Shown here one piece after another: positions 25,542-33,898 of a stretch of DNA of 64,000 nucleotides. A program made the position numbers and the translations under genes. Position 1 is the first letter of the stretch. Every line of letters begins with the position of its first letter. The DNA is taken from assembly GCF_020539505.1 (NCBI RefSeq), contig NZ_JACDXW010000003.1, forward strand, positions 1 to 64,000, in the 5' to 3' direction. The notes beneath the pieces were generated by a model that did no database searches, was not told the DNA's origin, and worked only from the letters and a program-made list of their open reading frames with translations. This DNA is from Mesopusillimonas faecipullorum (GTDB lineage Bacteria; Pseudomonadota; Gammaproteobacteria; Burkholderiales; Burkholderiaceae_B).

Positions 25542-27136
25542 GGCGTGGCCTCTTGAACCGCAGCTTGCACCACCGGCTTTGGCTTACGCACGGGATTGGC
25601 AGAAGGACGCAAATACCACGCTGCCCAGGCTGCCAATGCCGCAGTGGCTAGCAGTACGAGATCCACAGAGGCCAGCGTCCAGTGCCCGTTACCGAGTGTG
25701 GCCAGCAAATGGCTTTCTGCAAACTGGAAGTTGATAATGGGCAGCCCCGCATACAGAACGACAATGGCATACAGCTGCTCTTTCCATGCCTGTTTATGCT
25801 CGCGCAGCCAAGCATGAACGAGCGTTAAGGCCCAGACCAAAAAGAAACCTTTGATCTCCCATCCGGCTCGGTCGGCGAGTGATGCCGGCAACAGACGATT
25901 CAGCCAGAAATACGCCCCAATCGCCACGAAAATTCCGGCCAGCGCCGCCACATTCAAGCGCTCGACCAAGCGATGCCCCGCGTGGTACTGCCCCTTGCGC
26001 TTTTGCGGCAAGCGCTTGACCACCCACAGAATCATGCCGGTACCCACCATGGCGGTACCCATGACGCCAGCGATGAAAAACAGCCAGCGTAACCAAGCAT
26101 CTGCGAAACGCAATCTGTGTAAAGCCGAGAACACGTTGTAGGTAGAAACGCCGGCTGCCGGTACGTCAGTGAGTATGGCCTCCTTCAACTCTCCTGTACC
26201 CGCATCAAATATCATGCGTTCACTTGCCGCATGGTTCAACAAGGTTTGCGCCCCTTTTTGACGCAGCTCAACCGTACCGCCGGCGCGTCCGGGCTGGGTC
26301 ACACTGATGCTGGCAACGCCCAGCGGCCAAGCACGGTTTGCTGCTTCCAGCATCGGACCTATTGGGGCCATCGCTTGCGGCGCAGGCACGGCTTGTGCAT
26401 CGGCACCCGCCGGGGCCTGAACCGGTGCGCGCCCACGCTCTGAGAAGAAAGCGCGCGTGTCACCGTTATAAGCGGCATCCATGCCCCAAGGCATCAACAA
26501 AAACATCAGCAGCAGCAAGCCGCTATAGGTAATCATGAAGTGAAAAGGTAGCGACAGAACAGCCAAGGCATTATGAGCATCCATCCACGAGCGCTGGCCC
26601 TTACGACGTCTGAACGTGAAGAAATCAATAAAGATTTTTTTATGAATGATGACGCCGCTCATAATGGCTACCAGCATGAACATGGTAGCCACGCCCACTA
26701 TCCAACGCCCCCAGGTTCTATCCATGCCATACAGCTCGAAATGAAACCGGTACAGGAATTCGCCACCGGCTGTGGGTCGCCCAGCCAGCGGTTCCATGGT
26801 CGTTGCATCCAATGTCAGGCTTTTACCGCCGTTTCTAGCGACCCGCTCACCCTGCTCATACCAACGCGTACGCACGGTGGGATTGCGCTCGTCCGGCAGC
26901 GTAACCTGCCACGAGGCAGCATCGGGGGCCTCACGCCGCAAAGTTTGCAAGGCCTGCTCGGCGGCCTGCGGATGCGCTTGCGAGCCATGCAACTCGGGCT
27001 GCATCCAATAGGTGATCTCTTGGCGGAAATAACTAAGTGTGCCTGTAACGAAAACCGCGAACAGCAGCCAACCCAGCAACAGCCCGGACCAAGTATGCAG
27101 CCAGGAATTGGCCTGACGAAATCCTAAAGCTTTCAT
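25538..27136 (-). CDS. PepSY-associated transmembrane protein (PiuB/FoxB-type iron uptake reductase)
   Basis: This is a 532-residue inner-membrane protein of the PepSY-associated TM family. From the ATG at 27136 it begins K-A-L-G-F-R-Q-A-N-S-W-L-H-T-W-S-G-L-L-L, with the first helix about residues 14-36 and its conserved H-T-W-S-G. Further helices lie about 145-170, 205-230 and 345-370, with more near the C-terminus, and conserved His residues lie within membrane segments. Relatives such as FoxB and PiuB are thought to reduce ferric siderophores at the inner membrane. It overlaps DUF3649 upstream and DUF3325 downstream by 4 bases each. An upstream extension of the frame to 27232 is not credible because it overlaps the DUF3649 gene. 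Confidence 0.88.
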   Translation of the reverse strand: MKALGFRQANSWLHTWSGLLLGWLLFAVFVTGTLSYFRQEITYWMQPELHGSQAHPQAAEQALQTLRREAPDAASWQVTLPDERNPTVRTRWYEQGERVARNGGKSLTLDATTMEPLAGRPTAGGEFLYRFHFELYGMDRTWGRWIVGVATMFMLVAIMSGVIIHKKIFIDFFTFRRRKGQRSWMDAHNALAVLSLPFHFMITYSGLLLLMFLLMPWGMDAAYNGDTRAFFSERGRAPVQAPAGADAQAVPAPQAMAPIGPMLEAANRAWPLGVASISVTQPGRAGGTVELRQKGAQTLLNHAASERMIFDAGTGELKEAILTDVPAAGVSTYNVFSALHRLRFADAWLRWLFFIAGVMGTAMVGTGMILWVVKRLPQKRKGQYHAGHRLVERLNVAALAGIFVAIGAYFWLNRLLPASLADRAGWEIKGFFLVWALTLVHAWLREHKQAWKEQLYAIVVLYAGLPIINFQFAESHLLATLGNGHWTLASVDLVLLATAALAAWAAWYLRPSANPVRKPKPVVQAAVQEATP

Positions 27137-27432
27137 GCTCGACCTCCCCACATCAGCGCCGCGCTCAATACCGCAGCCGTTGCCACCCAGATACCCGCCA
27201 TTCTGCCGACCCTGGCTGTGCTGTATGCCCATATCACCAAGATTGCGTAAATCAGGAAGGCCAACATAGTTGCCACCATGACTGCCTCAGCACGCGCCAA
27301 AGGGAGATAAAGACTCAGGCAGGCCGCCGACAAGGCAGACAATGCGTACCCCGCAAAAATCGCCAGAACCGTGCGCACCGCCACATCCCGACGTCCGGCA
27401 CTCCACCAACTGCCGCGCTTGAGCATTTCCAT
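27133..27432 (-). CDS. DUF3649 small membrane protein, iron uptake associated
   Basis: This 99-residue protein has three predicted membrane helices (about residues 18-42, 46-70 and 75-96). It belongs to DUF3649, small proteins found first in operons with PepSY-associated and DUF3325 proteins near TonB receptors. The family function is unknown; association with siderophore-iron transport is from context. It is the first gene of the leftward three-gene operon. A Fur-like site with the same 13-base core as the TonB-receptor promoter lies 21-39 bases upstream (27453-27471). Confidence 0.8.
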   Translation of the reverse strand: MEMLKRGSWWSAGRRDVAVRTVLAIFAGYALSALSAACLSLYLPLARAEAVMVATMLAFLIYAILVIWAYSTARVGRMAGIWVATAAVLSAALMWGGRA

Positions 27433-27452
27433 ACAAAACCAATAATAAGACC

Positions 27453-27471
27453 GAGAATGAAAACAAGTCGC
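27453..27471 (-). promoter_or_regulatory. Fur-like site upstream of the DUF3649 operon
   Basis: The minus strand reads GCGACTTGTTTTCATTCTC, 11 of 19 against the Fur consensus. Its core ACTTGTTTTCATT (27456-27468) is identical to the core of the TonB-receptor promoter site at 29594-29606. An inverted repeat AATAAT-TAGGT-ATTATT (27472-27488) lies beside it, toward the response regulator gene. Confidence 0.55.
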
Positions 27472-27554
27472 AATAATTAGGTATTATTACGCGAAGCCGA
27501 AAGTCTGCCACGTCAAGCTGATAACAAGCTGACACACGCCACCTGCGAAACACA

Positions 27555-28247
27555 ATGAAACTGCTAGTGATTGAAGATCATCCCAGCCTGCGCGCGCTGT
27601 TGGTAGAGCACCTGCAGCACCAGGGTTTTGCCGTCGACGCCGTCATGAGCGGCCAGGATGCGTTGGCCGCTCAGCGCACTACGCAATACGACGCCATGAT
27701 TCTGGATTTGGGCCTACCCGACATGGATGGCCTGCGCGTTTTGGAGCAGCGCGCCTGCGGCCACCACGGCCCGCTACCCTGCATCGTTCTAACAGCACGA
27801 GATGCCGTAGAGAGCCGAATATCAAGCCTGAACGCCGGCGCTGACGACTACATGCTCAAGCCTTTCGACATACGCGAGCTTGAGGCCAGAGTACGTGCGG
27901 TACTAAGGCGCGCCTCGCGCTCAACGGCAACCCTGACTTGCGGCAACCTCCACTTCGAACCCCAATCGCGGCACGCGTGTGTGGACGGCAACATGCTGGA
28001 TCTTTCCCGACGAGAAACCATGTTGCTGGAAGCCCTACTGCTCGCTTCCCCTCGAATTGTGGTCAAGGAGTTCCTGGAAGAGCAGCTTTATACCAGTAGC
28101 GAAAGCGTGACGCTGAATGCGATTGAAGCCCTGGTTTCGCGCTTGCGCCGAAAACTCTCTACCAGCGGCGCCCAAGCCAGCATTCATACTGTACGCGGCA
28201 TAGGCTATCGCTTGGCACCCGTCAGCGCTCATGCTACGAATGACTAG
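27555..28247 (+). CDS. OmpR-family two-component response regulator
   Basis: This is a 230-residue DNA-binding response regulator. The receiver domain spans residues 1-115, with acidic pocket E7-D8, phosphoacceptor Asp51 (in I-L-D-L-G-L-P-D) and a conserved Thr and Lys (L-T-A-R near 80, M-L-K-P near 102). The winged-helix output domain spans about 125-222. It is of the PmrA/QseB/TctD-like group. The kinase gene starts inside its 3' end (17-base overlap), so the pair is coupled. It is divergent from the DUF3649 iron operon and upstream of the TonB receptor. Control of iron uptake genes is an inference from context only. Confidence 0.92.
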   Translation: MKLLVIEDHPSLRALLVEHLQHQGFAVDAVMSGQDALAAQRTTQYDAMILDLGLPDMDGLRVLEQRACGHHGPLPCIVLTARDAVESRISSLNAGADDYMLKPFDIRELEARVRAVLRRASRSTATLTCGNLHFEPQSRHACVDGNMLDLSRRETMLLEALLLASPRIVVKEFLEEQLYTSSESVTLNAIEALVSRLRRKLSTSGAQASIHTVRGIGYRLAPVSAHATND

Positions 28248-29586
28248 GCGCAGTCTGGCGCGCCGCGTATTCCTGGCTTTACTGGTGGTCAGTCTACTAG
28301 GCTTTGGCAGCCTGCTTTGGCACTTGTACAACACGCGTGATGAATTACGGCACAGCACCTTGCTGCTTCAAGCCCTGGAAATCACCGAAGGTTTGAAAAG
28401 CGACAGCGACATGCATAGCCTGCCCCTTAGCTATGCAGGCGGGGAGCTGTACTACACCTTATACAACGCTCAAGGTGTGGCACTTTGGCACTCAGATAAT
28501 CTGCCCCGCCCCTTGCGCATGCGGGCGGGCACGCTGAACGACGCTCTACGCCCTATGCGCCTTAAGTCTTACAGAGGCCATGGCAAAGTCATTGGCGTAC
28601 CGGTTCCGTTGGAGGGTGGAAGCACGCTGATCGTTTCCAAGCTAGACACGCTAGAGCGCAAGCTGATCGATGCCCTTCTACAAACCCGCCTGCTTCACGG
28701 CTTATTGGCGCTACCGCTGGTTCTGCTGTGTACTGCGCTCCTAATGTGGGGCTTGATGCGCTGGACGCTCAGGCCGGTGCGTGAAGCGGCTGCTTTGGCC
28801 GCCGGCATCAGCCCCGACACCCCCGATCGTCGTATTCCACTGAAGCGGCTACCCGCTGAAATTCAACCTCTGGCTCAAGCCGCCAATCAAGCACTCGACC
28901 GCCTGGGTCATGCCCTGGATACGCAAAAGCAGTTAGTGGCCGATGCAGCCCACGAATTACGCACGCCGCTGACAGTACTGGATTTGCGCCTTCAGAAAAT
29001 GCAAAGCGAAGGAAAGGCGGACTGGCCCAGCATAGAGGGCGAGATGCGCCAATTGCGGCGACTGGTCGAGCAGCTACTGACCCTAGCCCGCCGAGACCAC
29101 GCCGGCAACACCAGCCCCGCCACCGGCACGGTTTCATTGTCGCGCCTGACACGCGAAATCATTGCCTCTTTGATTCCGCTATTTGAGCAGCAGAGTCGCG
29201 AACTCTGTGCGGACATAGAGGACCGGATCTCTGTCGTAGCGGATGCTGACGCGCTACGCGACGCTATTCGCAACCTCATTGAAAACGCTTTGGTTCACGG
29301 CAAAGGCTCCGTTAGCGTCAAACTGCATCGCACGCCTGAATCAGACATTTTTCTGGACGTATGCGACGAGGGGCCTGGTGTGCCCGCTCATCAGCGCGAG
29401 CTGGTATTTCAGCGCTTCCATAAAGGCCGATCAGACGGCAATGGCTCGGGTTTGGGCTTGGCTATCGCTCGTCAAGCCTTGCAGCACGCCGGCGCACATA
29501 TTCAATTCCTGGAGACGGCCTTTTGCACGGTACGTATCCGGTTTCCCGCCACGTCAGAAAACCGTCAGCCTAATCTGTCAATATAA
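28231..29586 (+). CDS. Two-component sensor histidine kinase
   Basis: This 451-residue inner-membrane kinase has TM1 at about residues 12-31 and a short periplasmic sensor domain about 32-160. TM2 lies at about 160-183, followed by a HAMP-like linker. The H-box is D-A-A-H-E-L-R-T-P-L with His241 as phosphorylation site, and the ATPase domain has the N-box N-L-I-E-N-A near 350 and a G-box G-S-G-L-G-L-A-I-A. The sensor part resembles the QseC/PmrB/TctE type (2CSK_N). Metal or tricarboxylate sensing is possible; no ligand can be named. It overlaps the regulator gene. The start chosen (28231) gives the correct short N-terminus before TM1. Confidence 0.92.
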   Translation: MLRMTRRSLARRVFLALLVVSLLGFGSLLWHLYNTRDELRHSTLLLQALEITEGLKSDSDMHSLPLSYAGGELYYTLYNAQGVALWHSDNLPRPLRMRAGTLNDALRPMRLKSYRGHGKVIGVPVPLEGGSTLIVSKLDTLERKLIDALLQTRLLHGLLALPLVLLCTALLMWGLMRWTLRPVREAAALAAGISPDTPDRRIPLKRLPAEIQPLAQAANQALDRLGHALDTQKQLVADAAHELRTPLTVLDLRLQKMQSEGKADWPSIEGEMRQLRRLVEQLLTLARRDHAGNTSPATGTVSLSRLTREIIASLIPLFEQQSRELCADIEDRISVVADADALRDAIRNLIENALVHGKGSVSVKLHRTPESDIFLDVCDEGPGVPAHQRELVFQRFHKGRSDGNGSGLGLAIARQALQHAGAHIQFLETAFCTVRIRFPATSENRQPNLSI

Positions 29587-29590
29587 AAAT

Positions 29591-29609
29591 GAAACTTGTT
29601 TTCATTATC
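29591..29609 (+). promoter_or_regulatory. Fur box upstream of the TonB-dependent receptor
   Basis: GAAACTTGTTTTCATTATC matches 13 of 19 positions of the Fur consensus, and the right half CATTATC is perfect. It begins five bases after the kinase stop codon and 62 bases ahead of the receptor ATG. It shares a 13-base core with the DUF3649 promoter site. Confidence 0.7.
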
Positions 29610-29670
29610 ATTAATTAGACTATTGCTCATAGCCAGGGGCATCTGCCCCTCCTCCCACAGGATCACTTCC

Positions 29671-31662
29671 ATGTCATCCCCGCTTCACTTTCCCGTGCAG
29701 GCAAGCAGCCTTGCGGTCAGCTGCGCGCTTGCCGGACTCTTGCCTTTTTCTGCCACGCTGGCTCAATCCTCTAACGCCCCTGTGTCACAACTGCAAAATG
29801 TCGTCGTCACAGCAGCCGGCTTTGAACAAGAGATTGCAGACGCCCCCGCTTCCATCTCCGTCATCACCCGCGAACAACTTGAAGGCAAGTTCTACCGCGA
29901 CGTCACCGACGCGCTGCAAGACATTCCCGGCGTCAGCATCGAAGGCGGCGCCGGCGGCAAGATCGAATCGACGTCGGTCAACATCCGCGGCATGAGCGAA
30001 AGCTACGTGCTGTTCATGGTAGACGGCAAGCCGCTAGGCGCTTCCAGCGAAGCCTACTACAACGGCTTCGGCGGCGGCGCCCAGACCAGCTGGCTGCCCC
30101 CGCTTTCGTCCATCGAGCGCATCGAAGTCATCCGCGGCCCGATGTCCTCGCTGTATGGCTCCAGCGCCCTGGGTGGCGTGATCAACGTCATTACCAAGAA
30201 AGTACCCGCCAAATGGACGGGCAGCGTCACCGTCGACGGCATCATCCAGGGCAACTCGGACGCGGGCAACGCCTACCAGGGCCGCTATTACCTGAGCGGC
30301 CCGCTGATCGACGACCGCCTGGCCATGACGCTGTACGGCGCCAAGTACCGGCGCCTGGAAGATGACATCCAGGGCGGCTACGCCGGCAAGGACCGCATCG
30401 ACAACACCGCCAAGTTCACGTGGAAGCTGAACGAGCAGCACAGTCTGGAACTGGAAGGCACCCACGGCCGCAACAAGAACGACCGCAGCCAGAAAAGCTC
30501 GACGGGCGATTCCATGATGCACAACAAGCGCACCGTCTACGGCCTGACGCACGACTGGCGCTGGGGCCGAGGCGCGGAAACCAAGACCTGGGCGATGCAC
30601 GAGATGGTGGACATCGTCAACGGCGACGTCGAATCCGGCTACCGCGCCACCACCTTCAACACCAAGACCGTCGTGCCCTTCGATGCGCACATGCTGACGT
30701 TGGGCGCCGAATACAAGCAGGAAAAAACCATACACGACCAAGCTCGCTTCAAGGGCTCCATCGCCACCAATCTGGAGCGTTGGCAGGCAGCGCTGTTCGC
30801 CGAGAACGAATGGTCGGTGACGGACGATCTGACTCTGACCGGCGGCCTGCGCCTGGACAAGAACGAACACTACGGCACGCACTTAACGCCACGTGTGTAT
30901 GGCGTTTACCGCCTGACCGACAACCTGAACCTGAAGGGCGGCGTCAGCGGCGGCTACAAGACGCCCTCGCTGAAGCAAGCCGACGACAACATCGTCGAAC
31001 CCGCCGCGCGCGGCGCATCGTGGGACAAGGGCAACTCGGACCTGCAGCCGGAGAAAAGCACCAACTTCGAGTTCGGCTTTGCCTACGCCACGCCCGAAAG
31101 GCTGAGCTTCAGCGTGATGGCCTACTACACGCGGTTCAAGGACAAGATCGGCAAGGAGTACATCTGCAATACGCCTACCGGGCAGCCCGACGCCTGCGTC
31201 TACGCCAACAACCCGCCGCGCCGCAGCATCCAGCAATACGTGAACCTGGATTCGGCCACGCTGCGTGGTATTGAAGCCTCGTTCGGCATGCCGGTGACCG
31301 AAAAGCTAACGCTGAACACCAACTACACCCTTTCGGACAGCGAAATCAAAACGGGCACCAATGCCGGCAAGGCCTTGAACAATACGCCACGCCACATGTT
31401 CAACATCGGGTTGGACTACCAACTCAACAACGAACTGATGCTGTGGACCAAAGCCAAGGTCAAGAGCAAGAGCATAGATGGCGGTACCGACAATGTTCCT
31501 GGTTACACCATGGTGGACCTGGGTGCTTCGTACAAGTTCAGCAAGCACGTGCTCGGCTTTGCCGGCATTTACAACGCGCTGAACAAACAGATCGACTCTG
31601 CCGAATACGGCAAGCATCTGGATGGGCGTCGCTACTACGCAGGTCTGACGATAGAGTACTAA
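29671..31662 (+). CDS. TonB-dependent outer-membrane siderophore receptor
   Basis: This is a 663-residue receptor importing a ferric chelate through the outer membrane with TonB energy. From the ATG at 29671 it has a signal peptide of about 34 residues (A-T-L-A cleavage region). A TonB box-like segment N-V-V-V-T-A-A follows, then a plug domain about 50-165 with I-E-V-I-R-G-P and S-S-L-Y-G-S-S-A-L-G-G-V-I-N-V-I-T. The 22-stranded barrel ends in Y as the outer-membrane signal (T-I-E-Y). It resembles catecholate-type receptors (FepA/CirA/BfrA group); the ligand is not certain. Its central part is visibly GC-richer than both neighbours, a possible recombination trace. A Fur box lies upstream and a perfect terminator follows. 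Confidence 0.93.
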   Translation: MSSPLHFPVQASSLAVSCALAGLLPFSATLAQSSNAPVSQLQNVVVTAAGFEQEIADAPASISVITREQLEGKFYRDVTDALQDIPGVSIEGGAGGKIESTSVNIRGMSESYVLFMVDGKPLGASSEAYYNGFGGGAQTSWLPPLSSIERIEVIRGPMSSLYGSSALGGVINVITKKVPAKWTGSVTVDGIIQGNSDAGNAYQGRYYLSGPLIDDRLAMTLYGAKYRRLEDDIQGGYAGKDRIDNTAKFTWKLNEQHSLELEGTHGRNKNDRSQKSSTGDSMMHNKRTVYGLTHDWRWGRGAETKTWAMHEMVDIVNGDVESGYRATTFNTKTVVPFDAHMLTLGAEYKQEKTIHDQARFKGSIATNLERWQAALFAENEWSVTDDLTLTGGLRLDKNEHYGTHLTPRVYGVYRLTDNLNLKGGVSGGYKTPSLKQADDNIVEPAARGASWDKGNSDLQPEKSTNFEFGFAYATPERLSFSVMAYYTRFKDKIGKEYICNTPTGQPDACVYANNPPRRSIQQYVNLDSATLRGIEASFGMPVTEKLTLNTNYTLSDSEIKTGTNAGKALNNTPRHMFNIGLDYQLNNELMLWTKAKVKSKSIDGGTDNVPGYTMVDLGASYKFSKHVLGFAGIYNALNKQIDSAEYGKHLDGRRYYAGLTIEY

Positions 31663-31697
31663 AAGATTAGTCAGCCGCTCAAAGCGCGGTGCTCTGG

Positions 31698-31731
31698 CGG
31701 CCGGTTCCGTTTCGACGGCCCGGCCGTTTTT
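31698..31731 (+). terminator. Intrinsic terminator of the TonB receptor gene
   Basis: CGGCCGG and CCGGCCG form the outer stem, with an inner CCGT/ACGG stem closed by a TTCG tetraloop and then TTTTT (31727-31731). This is a textbook rho-independent terminator about 35 bases after the stop codon. Confidence 0.92.
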
Positions 31732-31850
31732 CCTGGGCGAGGCGTCGGAAAGAATAGTGCTCCAAATCAATCCTTAAGAGGATACTGAATACAAATAAAG
31801 GGATACGCCCTATAATTCTCACAGCTTTCCCGACCGCTTTCCCCAATACT

Positions 31851-32531
31851 ATGACAACACGAGCATTAACGCCGCCATCGCTGAAAATCGGCCAGCAGCA
31901 TTCCCCCTTGTTTGCCGTCATCCGCGACACCCTGCGCACACGTATCCTCAACGGCGAATTCCAGCCGGGCGAGCGTCTTATCGAAGACAAGCTCTCCACC
32001 GAAATGGCGGTCTCCCGCATTCCGGTACGCGAGGCCTTGCGCGCTCTGGCCGCCGAAGGCCTGGTCACCATCGAGCCCCGACGCGGCGCCTACGTCTCCG
32101 TCCTTTCCGACGAGGAGGCTTATGACATGGCCGAGGTGCGTGCTGCACTAGAGGCTCTCAATGCCAAGCTGGCTGCCGAAAAGCGCGATGCCAACACCAT
32201 AGAAATGCTTAAACGCATTATCGATGAAGGCATGCAAGCCGTTGCCGACAACGACAACCCACGCATGATGCAGATGAACGATCGCTTTCACGAAGCACTG
32301 GCCAGCATCGGTGGCAACGCTGTTTTAGCCGACATCATGCGTTCTTTACGTGACCGCACCGCTCTGCTGTTCGCGCCCAGCGGCACCCGGCGCATTCAGC
32401 AAAACTGGAAAGAGCACGCGGAAATCCTTAGCGCCGTCATCGCCGGGGATGCCGATCGCGCAAGCAAACTGGCGGGGCAACACGTGCGTAACACAGCCCA
32501 CGCCTATACTGAAGCCAAGCAAGAACGTTAA
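31851..32531 (+). CDS. GntR-family transcriptional regulator (FadR/FCD subgroup)
   Basis: This 226-residue regulator has an N-terminal winged helix about residues 20-85, with L-R-T-R-I-L-N-G-E-F-Q-P-G-E-R-L and the E-M-A-V-S-R-I-P-V-R-E-A-L-R-A-L recognition helix. A C-terminal all-helical FCD ligand domain spans about 95-215. FCD members bind small carboxylates with a metal held by conserved Asp/His residues. Target genes are not evident: the next gene, a diguanylate cyclase, is unlikely to be catabolic. An ATG preceded by a T-rich region supports the start at 31851. It stands alone. Confidence 0.9.
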   Translation: MTTRALTPPSLKIGQQHSPLFAVIRDTLRTRILNGEFQPGERLIEDKLSTEMAVSRIPVREALRALAAEGLVTIEPRRGAYVSVLSDEEAYDMAEVRAALEALNAKLAAEKRDANTIEMLKRIIDEGMQAVADNDNPRMMQMNDRFHEALASIGGNAVLADIMRSLRDRTALLFAPSGTRRIQQNWKEHAEILSAVIAGDADRASKLAGQHVRNTAHAYTEAKQER

Positions 32532-32617
32532 GCTACCCATGTCTGGCTACCTTCCCCTCTCGCCACGCTCCCCAGACAGGCTGGGCGCCAGCCCCACTAG
32601 CGCCTAGCGCACCACTC

Positions 32618-33760
32618 ATGAACCTGCATCCGGTTCAGTATTTCTCCTTTTTGGTGCCCCTAAGCTTGACCCTTCTGGGGCTTGCCTTACTGGCGTGTTG
32701 GCGCGTATTGCCCCAACAACGCTTTCTGCTTTGGCTGTCAGTGGGCTATGTTATTTCTTCGCTCACCCTTAGCTTTCAAAGCTTGCTCGACACGCCCCAG
32801 ATGGCGCAGTGGTCTGCCATGGCGGGCATCCTTTATATGGGCAGTTTCTGGGCACTGGCGCATGGCATGGCTCTGCGCTGCGACGGTCGCGCCAGCCCCC
32901 TGCTTGCTGCAGCTATTTGCCTGATCACCCTGGCGACTCTTGTCTATTATTCATGGATAGAGGACGAGATCATAGTGCGGGCCACCGTGTTGAACCTGGC
33001 TCTGGGCTTGCTCCTGCTGCTTGCCATGCCCGCCATCTTTCGCAAGTCGGCGGGTGACGACACGCTGGAAAAGGTGCTGCGGATTTCGTACATCGTTCTG
33101 GCGGTGTATGCGCTGGCCCGCCCAGTGCTAGTCTTGACACTGATCCCTGACGCGGACATAGCTCATCTGACCCGCTCGCTGTATTGGGTCTTCATGCTTT
33201 CCGCAGCCCTTCTGTTCAGCATCTGGTTCTTGGTACTGCTGCTGGCCACGACCTTACGCGATATTCTGCGTGTGCTGCATGCAGAACGTGATCGCGATCC
33301 GCTCACCCAACTCTTGAACCGACGCGCTTTTTTTGAAGAAGCCGAACGCAGTTTGACCGATTCGCGTCAAGGCCCCTGGACGCTACTAAGTTGCGATATT
33401 GATCACTTTAAGCACGTCAATGACAACTGGGGCCATACGGCAGGCGATGCCGTGCTGCGACAATTCGGGCAGATGCTGCAAAAGCAGACTCGTAGCGGTG
33501 ATATGGCCGCCCGCTTTGGTGGCGAGGAATTTACCATTCTACTGACGCATTCCGACTTAGAGGACGCTCAGCATGTGGCCGAACGCTTGCGTCAACAACT
33601 TGCTGCAACCCAGTTTCCGGAAATCGACACTCCTATTACTGCCAGCTTCGGCCTGACAGCCGTAACGTCGCCAACGGATATCTCGGACGCCATAGACCGC
33701 GCAGACGCCCTGCTTTATCAAGCTAAACGTGCGGGTCGGGACCGCGTCTATACGGAGTAA
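32618..33760 (+). CDS. Membrane-anchored diguanylate cyclase (GGDEF)
   Basis: This 380-residue protein makes cyclic di-GMP. The N-terminal half has six or so membrane helices (about residues 8-27, 32-52, 62-80, 85-105, 110-130, 145-165 and 185-205), a sensory MHYT/7TM-like module without a recognised ligand. The catalytic GGDEF domain covers about 215-378. The active site is G-G-E-E-F (301-305), a fully active variant. The inhibitory I-site R-S-G-D lies five residues upstream (292-295), so product feedback is likely. The D-I-D-H-F-K-H-V-N-D metal motif sits near 260. It lies 87 bases after the GntR gene, same strand. Confidence 0.93.
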   Translation: MNLHPVQYFSFLVPLSLTLLGLALLACWRVLPQQRFLLWLSVGYVISSLTLSFQSLLDTPQMAQWSAMAGILYMGSFWALAHGMALRCDGRASPLLAAAICLITLATLVYYSWIEDEIIVRATVLNLALGLLLLLAMPAIFRKSAGDDTLEKVLRISYIVLAVYALARPVLVLTLIPDADIAHLTRSLYWVFMLSAALLFSIWFLVLLLATTLRDILRVLHAERDRDPLTQLLNRRAFFEEAERSLTDSRQGPWTLLSCDIDHFKHVNDNWGHTAGDAVLRQFGQMLQKQTRSGDMAARFGGEEFTILLTHSDLEDAQHVAERLRQQLAATQFPEIDTPITASFGLTAVTSPTDISDAIDRADALLYQAKRAGRDRVYTE

Positions 33761-33833
33761 ATAAGTAGCAAGTTTTCTTGCCTGCATACAACTGGAAAAC
33801 CCTTTCACCTTATGCCTTAATAACATCACGGCA

Positions 33834-33867
33834 GCGTCATTCCTGCGTCATAAGGGCTGCATAGAAT
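33834..33867 (+). promoter_or_regulatory. Pho-box-like promoter of the metallophosphoesterase gene
   Basis: Two exact GCGTCAT heptamers (33834-33840 and 33845-33851) are separated by 4 bases. This is the direct-repeat architecture of a PhoB box (consensus CTGTCAT-N4-CTGTCAT); each half differs at the first two bases. A TAGAAT -10 box (33862-33867) follows after 10 bases, the spacing known for PhoB-activated promoters where the box replaces the -35. The controlled gene starts at 33899. Confidence 0.6.
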
Positions 33868-33898
33868 CCTGTGCTTTTGTGGCTCAAGGAGCACTTGG

